A stretch of 18,163 nucleotides of DNA from an uncultured Ignavibacteriales bacterium (GTDB lineage: Bacteria > Bacteroidota > Ignavibacteria > Ignavibacteriales > Ignavibacteriaceae). The DNA is taken from positions 1 through 18,163 of the forward strand of contig CAJXGP010000005.1 in assembly GCA_913053915.1 (NCBI GenBank), written 5' to 3'. Of the stretch, positions 1-6,927 are shown one piece after another (positions within the stretch are counted from its first letter, which is position 1; each line of letters begins with the position of its first letter). Under the pieces are notes generated by a model. That model made no database searches, was not told the origin of the DNA, and saw nothing but the letters and a program-made list of their open reading frames with translations. A program made the position numbers and the translations under genes.

Positions 1-1218
1 TATAAATTAGACTATATTCCAAAAGATATTTACCAAGCCATTTTAACAGCCTGTGATGAAATTATTAAAGGTGGCTTTTTACAAGATTTTACTGTAGACA
101 TAATTCAAGGTGGCGCAGGAACATCGACTAATATGAATGCAAATGAAGTAATCTCCAATAGAGCAATCGAATTGGCGGGGGGAAAGTTGGGGAGCAAATA
201 TCCAATCCACCCGAATGATGATGTGAATAAAGCTCAATCATCAAATGATACTTTCCCAACCGCAATGCACATCGCCGTAGTTGAAGAGATCCATAGAAGA
301 CTTATACCAATGGTAACGAAACTTCGCGACGCGTTTGCTGAAAAGTCTGAGGAATTTAAGAACATCATTAAAATCGGTAGAACTCATTTAATGGATGCAA
401 CACCTTTGACTTTAGGGCAAGAGTTTTCCGGCTATGTACAGCAACTTACTAATGGACTTGAAAGAATAAATTGTGCATTACCCAGATTGTATGAATTAGC
501 ATTAGGAGGTACTGCAGTAGGTACAGGGTTAAATACTCATCCCGAATTTGCGGTGAAAGCTGCTTCAAAAATAGCAAAATTAACAGGAAAACCGTTTAAA
601 TCGGGTCGGAATAAATTTGAAGGATTAGCTGCCCATGATGCAATGGTTGAATTTAGCGGGGTTTTGAAAACACTTGCTGCATCATTGATGAAAATAGCAA
701 ATGATATCCGATGGCTAGGTTCCGGTCCTCGCTGTGGTATCGGTGAAATAATTTTACCGGCGAATGAACCCGGCAGTTCAATAATGCCCGGTAAGGTTAA
801 TCCTACTCAAGCAGAAGCTATGACTATGGTTTGCGTGCAAGTGTTTGGAAACGATACTACGGTAAATTTTGCCGGAGCAAGCGGTAATTTTGAACTAAAT
901 GTATTCAAACCGGTAATTGTCTTTAACGTATTACAATCGATTCGATTATTAGCCGACGCCTGTGAAAGCTTTACCGGTAATTGTGTGGTGGGAATTAAAA
1001 CAAATGAACAAAATATCAAGAAGAATCTTCAAAATTCTTTAATGTTGGTAGCTGCACTGAATCCGTATATAGGATACGATAACGCAGCGAAAGTTGCTAA
1101 AAAAGCACTTAAAGAAAATAAAACTCTTAAAGAGGCGGCTGTAGAATTGGGACTGTTAACTGCAGAAAAATTTGATGAAACCGTTAGACCGGATCAAATG
1201 ATAGGTCCGAAAAAATAA
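1..1218 (+). CDS. fumC: Class II fumarate hydratase, 5'-truncated by window edge
   Basis: Reversible hydration of fumarate to L-malate in the cytoplasmic TCA cycle. The reading frame is open from base 1, so 405 residues are visible and roughly 60 N-terminal residues lie outside the window (E. coli FumC is 467 aa). Visible landmarks, numbered from base 1: an aspartase-like [10 protein letters not shown] at 37-46, HPNDDVN at 70-76 (the fumarase B-site loop), SSND at 80-83, GRTH with the conserved His at 129, and the superfamily signature [13 protein letters not shown] with Ser259, Lys265 and Asn267, equivalent to E. coli FumC Ser318, Lys324 and Asn326. PGKVNPTQ and SSND are fumarase-type, whereas aspartases usually have STND and a different sequence after KVNP. 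The C-terminus (VRPDQMIGP) is also fumarase-like. The GGAGTST segment is more typical of aspartate ammonia-lyase, so aspartase is the alternative, but the weight of motifs favours fumarase. An internal ATG at 133 is not the true start. The gene looks unrelated to the glycan genes downstream. Confidence 0.92.
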   Translation, partial: YKLDYIPKDIYQAILTACDEIIKGGFLQDFTVDIIQGGAGTSTNMNANEVISNRAIELAGGKLGSKYPIHPNDDVNKAQSSNDTFPTAMHIAVVEEIHRRLIPMVTKLRDAFAEKSEEFKNIIKIGRTHLMDATPLTLGQEFSGYVQQLTNGLERINCALPRLYELALGGTAVGTGLNTHPEFAVKAASKIAKLTGKPFKSGRNKFEGLAAHDAMVEFSGVLKTLAASLMKIANDIRWLGSGPRCGIGEIILPANEPGSSIMPGKVNPTQAEAMTMVCVQVFGNDTTVNFAGASGNFELNVFKPVIVFNVLQSIRLLADACESFTGNCVVGIKTNEQNIKKNLQNSLMLVAALNPYIGYDNAAKVAKKALKENKTLKEAAVELGLLTAEKFDETVRPDQMIGPKK

Positions 1219-1220
1219 AA

Positions 1221-1302
1221 TAAGGGGTATCTAAAAAGTTATTTCCAAGTTTTTAAATAGTGAACATTAAGGAAAAATAAAGTTATTCTATTCCACCCCT
1301 TA
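1221..1302 (+). repeat. Inverted repeat downstream of the fumarase gene
   Basis: TAAGGGGT at 1221-1228 is perfectly complementary to ACCCCTTA at 1295-1302, giving 8-bp arms around a 66-nt AT-rich loop, and it begins two bases after the fumarase stop codon. The loop contains a near-duplicate AAAGTTATT word. It could protect the 3' end of the mRNA or act as a weak terminator, but there is no T-tract directly after the second arm, so a standard intrinsic terminator is not supported. With arms this short and a loop this long, chance is possible. Confidence 0.35.
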
Positions 1303-1383
1303 ATATTATTGAAAGTATAATGTGTCAATTTGTATATGCTTTTTGCTTAAGTTATTTCTATATAAATTATAGAGTCGAAAAAG

Positions 1384-1716
1384 ATGAATGAAATTATTTT
1401 AAACATATATCTGATAATAAATAAAGGCATTGTTGAAGAATTCCGGGCAATAGGTTATGAAATGGAAGGCGGAGATGATAATAAAATAAAGTTTCTTAAA
1501 AGTAAGGCTGTTGAAGATTTCCCCAAAGCATATCATTTTAATGCCGCTTCTAATTCTCAAGGTAAATTCATGCCTTATAATAAATTTTATAAACTGGAGA
1601 AAAAGGGTAGACACTTTGAGCTGTTCGAGGAAATATTCACAAATTTGAAAGTTCCACAAAATCCATTAATTTGTGTTACGCCCGTTGTCGACGGTAAAAT
1701 TATTACTAATGATTAA
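1384..1716 (+). CDS. Hypothetical small protein, 110 aa
   Basis: I do not recognise this protein. It starts with a mildly hydrophobic stretch (about residues 4-15), too charged afterwards to be a clear signal peptide, followed by a mixed charged sequence with acidic and lysine-rich segments (GGDDNK, KLEKKGR, ELFEEIF). It has no cysteines apart from one near the C-terminus and no obvious metal-binding or catalytic motif, so it reads as a small soluble cytoplasmic protein. The start at 1384 has only a weak purine-rich stretch upstream (gaaaaag) and no clear Shine-Dalgarno site. It stands alone, 165 nt after fumarase and about 285 nt before the GH31 gene, so context gives no function. The residue composition looks like a real protein rather than random translation, and the opposite-strand frame over it is a shadow. 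Confidence 0.5.
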   Translation: MNEIILNIYLIINKGIVEEFRAIGYEMEGGDDNKIKFLKSKAVEDFPKAYHFNAASNSQGKFMPYNKFYKLEKKGRHFELFEEIFTNLKVPQNPLICVTPVVDGKIITND

Positions 1717-1952
1717 TCTGAAAAGAATAAAATTTTTTAACTCAATGTAAAAATGAAAGTTTTTTAATTGTTTTTTTTTGCTGTAAGACATGCTTGGCTA
1801 GTAAATCAATACGGGAAAATAATCCTATAAATAATAAGATAGAAAAAATATGAAAGTCATTAAAATAATGGGAAAAGAAAACTTATCACCTTTGAAAGAA
1901 TCATAAAAGGAAACTGCGAAAAAGAAGTAATACCCAATGAGTATTTTGGAGG

Positions 1953-1964
1953 GGAAACATTTCC
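1953..1964 (+). promoter_or_regulatory. Candidate operator palindrome upstream of the GH31 gene
   Basis: GGAAACATTTCC has 5-bp perfect arms (GGAAA/TTTCC) around a 2-base centre and sits 37 nt before the preferred GH31 start at 2002. Its size and AAAC-NTTT-like core resemble operators of LacI-family sugar regulators, which often control alpha-glucan genes, but those usually have a CG centre and here it is CA. No regulator gene is in the window and I found no second copy before the TonB-receptor operon. Treat it as a weak candidate. Confidence 0.2.
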
Positions 1965-1987
1965 GTCAATATTTTGAGCTAAAATGG

Positions 1988-1993
1988 AAGGAG
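1988..1993 (+). promoter_or_regulatory. Shine-Dalgarno site that decides the GH31 start
   Basis: AAGGAG lies 8 nt before the ATG at 2002, an ideal spacing. It overlaps the codons that follow the earlier in-frame ATG at 1984, and that upstream ATG has no Shine-Dalgarno of its own. The protein from 2002 begins MSVRR followed at once by a hydrophobic segment, a better signal peptide than the version extended by MEGVKQ. Confidence 0.75.
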
Positions 1994-2001
1994 TAAAACA
2001 G

Positions 2002-4455
2002 ATGTCCGTTAGACGATATTTTTTTTCAACTTTATACTTATTGTTACTCATTAATATGATGGCAGAAGCTAAATTTAGGTATGTAGGTGCGGTTAAATCT
2101 CTAAAAATAAACGATGATCATATAGAGTTTGTTTTATCAAATGCACTTTTAAATATATATGTTTTGGATAAGAATGTAATACGATTCCGATATACGCAGT
2201 ACAATAAGTTTTCAGAAGCACCTTCCTATGCGGTTGTTAACGTTCCGCATAAAAAAGCGGCTTACAATTTTACCGATAAAGGCAAGTACTATTTACTCTC
2301 GACCTCAGAATTAAATGTAAGAATTAACAAATCACCTTGCCGCATTTCAATTTATGATAAGAATATGTATTTGATTAATGAAGATAGTAAAAGCTTTGGT
2401 GTAAGTTTTGATGGTAATGAAGTACGAATTTTTAAAAAATTATTTAATGGAGAAAGATTTTATGGATTAGGAGAAAAGACAGGAAATTTGAATAAAAGGG
2501 GGATGCAATTAACTATGTGGAACACTGATCACCCGGGATACACAAATCGCACCGATCCTCTTTATCAATCTATTCCGTTCTTCATCGGAGAAAGAGATAA
2601 GAAGGCTTATGGTATTTTCTTTGACAACACTTATAAATCATATTTCAATATGGGGGCAAGCAATAACAGATTTTATTGGTTTGGTGCAGAAGGCGGTGAA
2701 ATGAATTATTATTTTATATACGGTCCTTCAATTAAAAAAGTAATCGAATCGTACACCGCATTAACGGGAAGAATGCCGCTGCCTCCCAAGTGGGCACTAG
2801 GTTACCAACAAAGTAAATGGAGTTATTATCCGGAAGCGACTGTCAAAAGAATTGCCGATACTTTTCGTCAAAAGAAAATTCCCGCTGATGTAATTTATCT
2901 AGATATTCAATATATGAACGGTTATAGAGTTTTTACATGGGATAAAAAAGGGTTTCCTCATCCTGAGAAAATGTTGAGCGATTTGAAAAAAGAAGGGTTC
3001 AAAATAATTACTATTATTGATCCGGGGATAAAAGCCGATCCTACATATTTTGCAGCAAGGGAGGGCTTGGAAAAAAATCTTTTTGCTAAATATCCTGACG
3101 GTGTCGTTTACGAAGGCGAGGTTTGGCCAGGGTGGTCCTATTTCCCGGACTTCACAAAAAAAGAAACCAGGATTTGGTGGGGTAAAAAATTAGCTGTCTT
3201 GTTGAAACAAGGTGTTGAGGGGTTTTGGAATGATATGAATGAACCCTCTGTTTGGGGACAGGCTTTCCCGGATATTGTACAATTTGATGATAACGGCTTT
3301 CATGCTAATTATAAAAAAATTCATAATGTTTATGCTCTTGAAGAAGCCAAAGCAACTATGGCTGCTTTCAAAAAGTATTCACCTAATAAAAGACATTTCA
3401 TGTTGACACGCGCCGGTTTTGCCGGTATTCAAAGATATTCTGCTGTGTGGACAGGAGATAATGTGGCGAATGACGAAAGCCTCAAGCTAGCTTGTTTAAT
3501 GCCTCAAGGAATGGGGCTAAGCGGCATTCCATTTACCGGCTCGGATGTCGGCGGATTCATCGGCAATCCTTCACAACGATTATATACCAGATGGCTTGAA
3601 CTTGGCGCATTTACCCCTTTTTTCAGAGGACATTCGGCTATTAATCAGCAAGATAAAGAACCTTGGGCATTTGGCGCGCAAGTTGAACAGTGGGCAAGGA
3701 ATATAATTTCTCTCCGGTATAAATTGTTACCTTATATCTATAATGAATTTTATAATGCTTCCATTACCGGTTTGCCTATTATGCGACCGATGTTCTTAAA
3801 TTATCAAAATGATGACGAGAGTTATTCCAATGCTGCACAATTTCAATTTATGTTTGGAAATAACATTTTAGTTGCACCTGTGCTTAATGAAACCGGGAAT
3901 TTCAAAAAGCTTTACTTGCCGAAAGGTAAATGGTTTGATTGGTGGACAGGTAAAATATATAATGGTAAACAATGGATAATTGTCGAAGCACCAATTTATC
4001 AAATCCCGTTTTTTATTAAACGAGGCGGCTTCGTTCCTATGCAAAAGGTTCAGCAGTATGTAGGTCAAAAAGATATAACTGAGCTGGATGTATTTCTTTT
4101 CCCGAGTTCTTCATCCCAATATGATTTATATGAAGACGACGGTATTAGTTATAATTACCAAAAGGGCGATTATTCAATTACACAGTTTAACTCTTCATTA
4201 AATAAATTAGGTGGAATTGTAACTATTAAGCGGGTTCACTACGGTTATAAAACCGGCAGAAAAGAATATGTTCTGAAAATAGTTAATACTAAATCGGTAT
4301 CGAGCGTAAAGTTAAATGGTAAAAAATTAGAGTCTGTAAAAAACAAGATTAATCTACGTCTTTCCGTGAAAGGATATTTTTACAATAAACAATCAAAAAT
4401 GCTTTATGTTAAAATACCTGATGAAGAATATTTGAAAATCAAATATTTATTTTAA
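2002..4455 (+). CDS. Exported GH31 alpha-glucosidase
   Basis: Family GH31 retaining alpha-glucosidase, predicted to release glucose from non-reducing ends of alpha-glucans or malto-/isomalto-oligosaccharides. It is 817 aa from the start at 2002, set by a strong Shine-Dalgarno; an in-frame ATG at 1984 would add six residues. Residues 1-22 form a signal peptide (basic MSVRR, then a leucine-rich core, cleavage probably after AEA). An N-terminal beta-sandwich of the GH31 mutarotase-like type follows, then the (beta/alpha)8 barrel. The nucleophile is Asp411 in WNDMNEP and the acid/base is Asp486 in WTGDN. The conserved GSDVGGF and FFRGHS segments are present. WNDMNEP is the alpha-glucosidase form; alpha-xylosidases carry KTDFGE. 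The C-terminal beta domains include an LYEDDG motif typical of GH31 (DUF5110-like). There is no T9SS sorting domain, so a periplasmic location is likely. It is followed after 35 nt by the GH13 debranching enzyme, probably in the same transcript. The exact linkage preference cannot be read from sequence. Confidence 0.93.
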   Translation: MSVRRYFFSTLYLLLLINMMAEAKFRYVGAVKSLKINDDHIEFVLSNALLNIYVLDKNVIRFRYTQYNKFSEAPSYAVVNVPHKKAAYNFTDKGKYYLLSTSELNVRINKSPCRISIYDKNMYLINEDSKSFGVSFDGNEVRIFKKLFNGERFYGLGEKTGNLNKRGMQLTMWNTDHPGYTNRTDPLYQSIPFFIGERDKKAYGIFFDNTYKSYFNMGASNNRFYWFGAEGGEMNYYFIYGPSIKKVIESYTALTGRMPLPPKWALGYQQSKWSYYPEATVKRIADTFRQKKIPADVIYLDIQYMNGYRVFTWDKKGFPHPEKMLSDLKKEGFKIITIIDPGIKADPTYFAAREGLEKNLFAKYPDGVVYEGEVWPGWSYFPDFTKKETRIWWGKKLAVLLKQGVEGFWNDMNEPSVWGQAFPDIVQFDDNGFHANYKKIHNVYALEEAKATMAAFKKYSPNKRHFMLTRAGFAGIQRYSAVWTGDNVANDESLKLACLMPQGMGLSGIPFTGSDVGGFIGNPSQRLYTRWLELGAFTPFFRGHSAINQQDKEPWAFGAQVEQWARNIISLRYKLLPYIYNEFYNASITGLPIMRPMFLNYQNDDESYSNAAQFQFMFGNNILVAPVLNETGNFKKLYLPKGKWFDWWTGKIYNGKQWIIVEAPIYQIPFFIKRGGFVPMQKVQQYVGQKDITELDVFLFPSSSSQYDLYEDDGISYNYQKGDYSITQFNSSLNKLGGIVTIKRVHYGYKTGRKEYVLKIVNTKSVSSVKLNGKKLESVKNKINLRLSVKGYFYNKQSKMLYVKIPDEEYLKIKYLF

Positions 4456-4490
4456 ACACCCGTTAATTTATTAAATAATTTTATTAAAAA

Positions 4491-6605
4491 ATGCAGTATA
4501 TTAAAAAAATAATTTTTATTATACTCTTTATAATAATTTCCGCTAATAATTCAAGAGGCGCTGTATTGTTTATTACTGATAAGACCGGTTCTTCAATTGA
4601 GATTCTTGAAACAGGGGAGAAAACAGGTAAAAAAGATTTAAATAAATATTATTCATCGAAAAGACTTGGTTCATTTGTGAAAGATGGAAAAACGTATTTT
4701 AGGTTATTTACACCGGATGCAGAAAAAGTAACATTAGTAACGTATAGAACTCCATACGACACAGTCGGTCGGGAATATGAAATGCTTTCTGATTCAGAAG
4801 GAGTTTGGGAAGCAGTTCTTAAAGGGGAGTGGTATGGAATGTTCTACGGCTTCAAAGTTTTTAATCCAAAATATCCTGAGAGTAAGGATGTAATTTGTCT
4901 CGATCCGTATGCAAAATCGGTAGAAACCTTTAATACCTATCTCAATCCAAGAAGAGCAATGGTTGTTAAAGAAGGCGATTATAATTGGGGTGATGATCAT
5001 TGGATACAACGAGATTGGCGTGATCTGATAATTTACGAAATGCATATCAGGGATATAACGATCGACCCTTCCTCCGGTGCAGATAAGCCAGGTACTTATC
5101 AAGGATTAATTGAGCATGGTAAATCCGGTGGTATAGATTATATAAAGCAATTAGGAGTTAATACCGTTGAGTTGATGCCTACTCAGGAATTTGCAAATAT
5201 TGAGATTCCGTATAAAGATTCTCTAGATGGTTATTATAATACGTGGAATCCTTATGAAAGGAATTATTGGGGTTACATGACTGCGTCGTTCTTTGCCCCC
5301 GAAGCATATTATAGTGACGATGAAAAAGAGTTAAAATGGGACACGTGGGATGGAGCCTCCGGCAGGCAAATTAATGATTTTAAGGATATGGTAAAAGCAT
5401 TTCACAAAGAAGGTATCGGTGTAATTATGGATGTTGTTTACAATCATGTTTCTCAATATGAACTCGGCAATTTAAAACAAATTGATAGAGATTATTATTT
5501 CCGCCTCGGTAATAAAGGGCAGCTCACTTCCGTCAGCGGTACCGGTAATGATTTTAAAACCGAACGACCTATGGCTAGAAGAATGATAATTGAAAGTGTA
5601 ATTTATTGGATGAAAGAATATCATGTTGACGGCTTTAGGTTCGATTTGGGAAAACTTATTGATTGGGAAACTATCGAAGAAGTGATTAGAGAAGCTAAAA
5701 AAATTAATCCAAGTGTGGTTTTTATTAGTGAACCGTGGGGCGGTGGTTATGATCCGTCAGGTTTTTCTTTAAGAGGTTGGGCTAGCTGGAACGATCAGAT
5801 AAGAAACGGCATAAAAGGAGAAAATCCGTATAATGGTTTGGGATGGATATTCGGTCATTGGTACGGTAACAATAACCCAAAGAGAATTAAAAGTTATGTT
5901 AACGGTACTTTAGTCAGAGATAAATTCGGTTTATTCCAAAAGAAAGAATATTCTGTGAATTATCTTGCTTCTCATGACGGCTATACTTTAGGCGATTTTA
6001 TAAGGATAGCGACTAAATCTGTTAACCCGAATAAGATAATTAAAAATGTAGATAAATTTGTAAAGCTTACTCCAATTGAGTTAAAATTGAATAAACTAGC
6101 CGCTATGTTTCTATTTACTTCACAGGGAATTACTATGTTTCAGGAAGGTGCGGAATTTGCCAGGACTAAAGTAATCCCGTATAATCTCAAAGTTAATGGC
6201 CTACGCAAAGGTCATATTGATGATAATAGCTATAATAAAGATAATGCAACTAATTATATGGATTATAATCATGCCGGAATTAATAAAGAATTAGTTGAGT
6301 ATTATAAAGGTCTTATTGCGTTAAGGAAAAAATATGCAGCTTTCAGAAGAACTCCCTATAATAATGTTAAATTCTTCAAGGTAACAGATAATCCCTTTGC
6401 TCTAGGTTATCGATTAAATTATAAAAATGAGGATTTGATAGTCCTGTTTAATACAAATCCAAATAAAAATGAAGTTTTTAATTTACCGGAAGGCGACTGG
6501 GAAATATTAGTCGATTCTCAAAATGCCGGTGTTTCTTCTTTGGAAGTTATTCTAGGTAAAATCGAAGTATTACCACAGACAGGTTTTGTTTTAAAGAAGT
6601 TTTAA
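4491..6605 (+). CDS. Exported GH13 isoamylase/pullulanase-type debranching enzyme
   Basis: GH13 hydrolase, predicted to cleave alpha-1,6 branches of glycogen, amylopectin or pullulan. It is 704 aa. Residues 1-23 form a signal peptide (QYIKK, then an isoleucine-rich core). Residues about 55-160 look like the CBM48/E-set N-domain of debranching enzymes (FRLFTPDAEKVTL). The GH13 conserved regions are all present: DVVYNH at 314-319, DGFRFD with nucleophile Asp385, ISEPWG with acid/base Glu414, and SHDG with the stabilising Asp496. NYWGY at 258-262, SEPWG and HDGYTL resemble isoamylase/GlgX, while YEMHIRD and SGTGND followed by ERP (about 350-358) resemble type I pullulanase, so the subfamily is left open. 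The C-terminus is a small beta domain ending FVLKKF with no T9SS domain, which suggests the periplasm. The start has only A/T-rich sequence upstream and no Shine-Dalgarno, so translation may depend on coupling to GH31 35 nt upstream or on an unstructured leader. Alternative: a different GH13 alpha-1,6 or alpha-1,4 specificity. Confidence 0.9.
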   Translation: MQYIKKIIFIILFIIISANNSRGAVLFITDKTGSSIEILETGEKTGKKDLNKYYSSKRLGSFVKDGKTYFRLFTPDAEKVTLVTYRTPYDTVGREYEMLSDSEGVWEAVLKGEWYGMFYGFKVFNPKYPESKDVICLDPYAKSVETFNTYLNPRRAMVVKEGDYNWGDDHWIQRDWRDLIIYEMHIRDITIDPSSGADKPGTYQGLIEHGKSGGIDYIKQLGVNTVELMPTQEFANIEIPYKDSLDGYYNTWNPYERNYWGYMTASFFAPEAYYSDDEKELKWDTWDGASGRQINDFKDMVKAFHKEGIGVIMDVVYNHVSQYELGNLKQIDRDYYFRLGNKGQLTSVSGTGNDFKTERPMARRMIIESVIYWMKEYHVDGFRFDLGKLIDWETIEEVIREAKKINPSVVFISEPWGGGYDPSGFSLRGWASWNDQIRNGIKGENPYNGLGWIFGHWYGNNNPKRIKSYVNGTLVRDKFGLFQKKEYSVNYLASHDGYTLGDFIRIATKSVNPNKIIKNVDKFVKLTPIELKLNKLAAMFLFTSQGITMFQEGAEFARTKVIPYNLKVNGLRKGHIDDNSYNKDNATNYMDYNHAGINKELVEYYKGLIALRKKYAAFRRTPYNNVKFFKVTDNPFALGYRLNYKNEDLIVLFNTNPNKNEVFNLPEGDWEILVDSQNAGVSSLEVILGKIEVLPQTGFVLKKF

Positions 6606-6927
6606 TTTCCTAATGTTTTAGTATAATTTTAAAATTTTGGGCGATACATAATCAAAATTACAATTTAATTATCTTTTGTTTTGTAATGAGTGTGGATTTA
6701 ACAATGTAAATATTTAATTTTATTCATAAATTTTAATAAAAATACATTTTTTAATAAAAAATTTTAGATTATGGCTGTTTTTTATTAAAATAATCATTGA
6801 TAATACATAAAAAAATCAGTATGTTTTCATCATTATAATTTGAAAATCTTCTAAAGAGAAAATTAATAATTTTATCTTATGCAGAATATCACCCTTAACG
6901 ATTTGAGTAACTCAGGAGAATGAAATT
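6606..6927 (+). promoter_or_regulatory. 322-nt AT-rich intergenic region with candidate promoter and leader
   Basis: No gene is seen in this gap. It is extremely AT-rich. ATTTTAATAAAAA at 6730-6742 is an exact reverse complement of the segment at 6779-6791, with a related direct copy near 6747-6760. In DNA this AT-rich such repeats may be chance, or they may be curved DNA or an upstream promoter element. A sigma70-like pair TTGATA (6797-6802) and TATGTT (6820-6825) with a 17-nt spacer is the best promoter candidate I see, but such matches are common in AT-rich DNA. No Bacteroidetes-type TAnnTTTG -7 element stands out. TGAGTAACTCA (about 6905-6915), a 4-bp stem, abuts the Shine-Dalgarno AGGAG at 6914-6918, which is 9 nt before the ATG at 6928. 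No GC-rich terminator follows the GH13 gene. Confidence 0.35.

Noticed and set aside
133..135. ATG at 133 as the start of a complete fumarase
   Set aside because: The frame is open to base 1 and encodes family-typical sequence upstream, including GGAGTST; the gene is cut by the window edge.
1..1218. Aspartate ammonia-lyase instead of fumarase
   Set aside because: [10 protein letters not shown] is aspartase-like, but [19 protein letters not shown] and the VRPDQMIGP end are fumarase-type.
1221..1302. Intrinsic terminator for the fumarase gene
   Set aside because: The 8-bp arms enclose a 66-nt loop and no T-tract follows the second arm, so only an inverted repeat is reported.
1399..1659. Minus-strand 86-codon frame
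   Set aside because: It lies wholly opposite the 110-aa gene, is rich in Phe/Ile from AT-rich complement, and has no ribosome binding site or recognisable domain.
1771..1779. Nine-T run after the 110-aa gene as a terminator
   Set aside because: Only A/T-rich sequence precedes it, with no stable GC-containing hairpin.
1984..2001. Upstream ATG as the start of the GH31 gene
   Set aside because: The Shine-Dalgarno AAGGAG lies inside this stretch and is correctly spaced for the ATG at 2002; the shorter form also gives a better signal peptide.
1860..2051. Minus-strand 63-codon frame over the GH31 upstream region
   Set aside because: It overlaps the GH31 start and Shine-Dalgarno in antisense and shows no domain or ribosome binding site.
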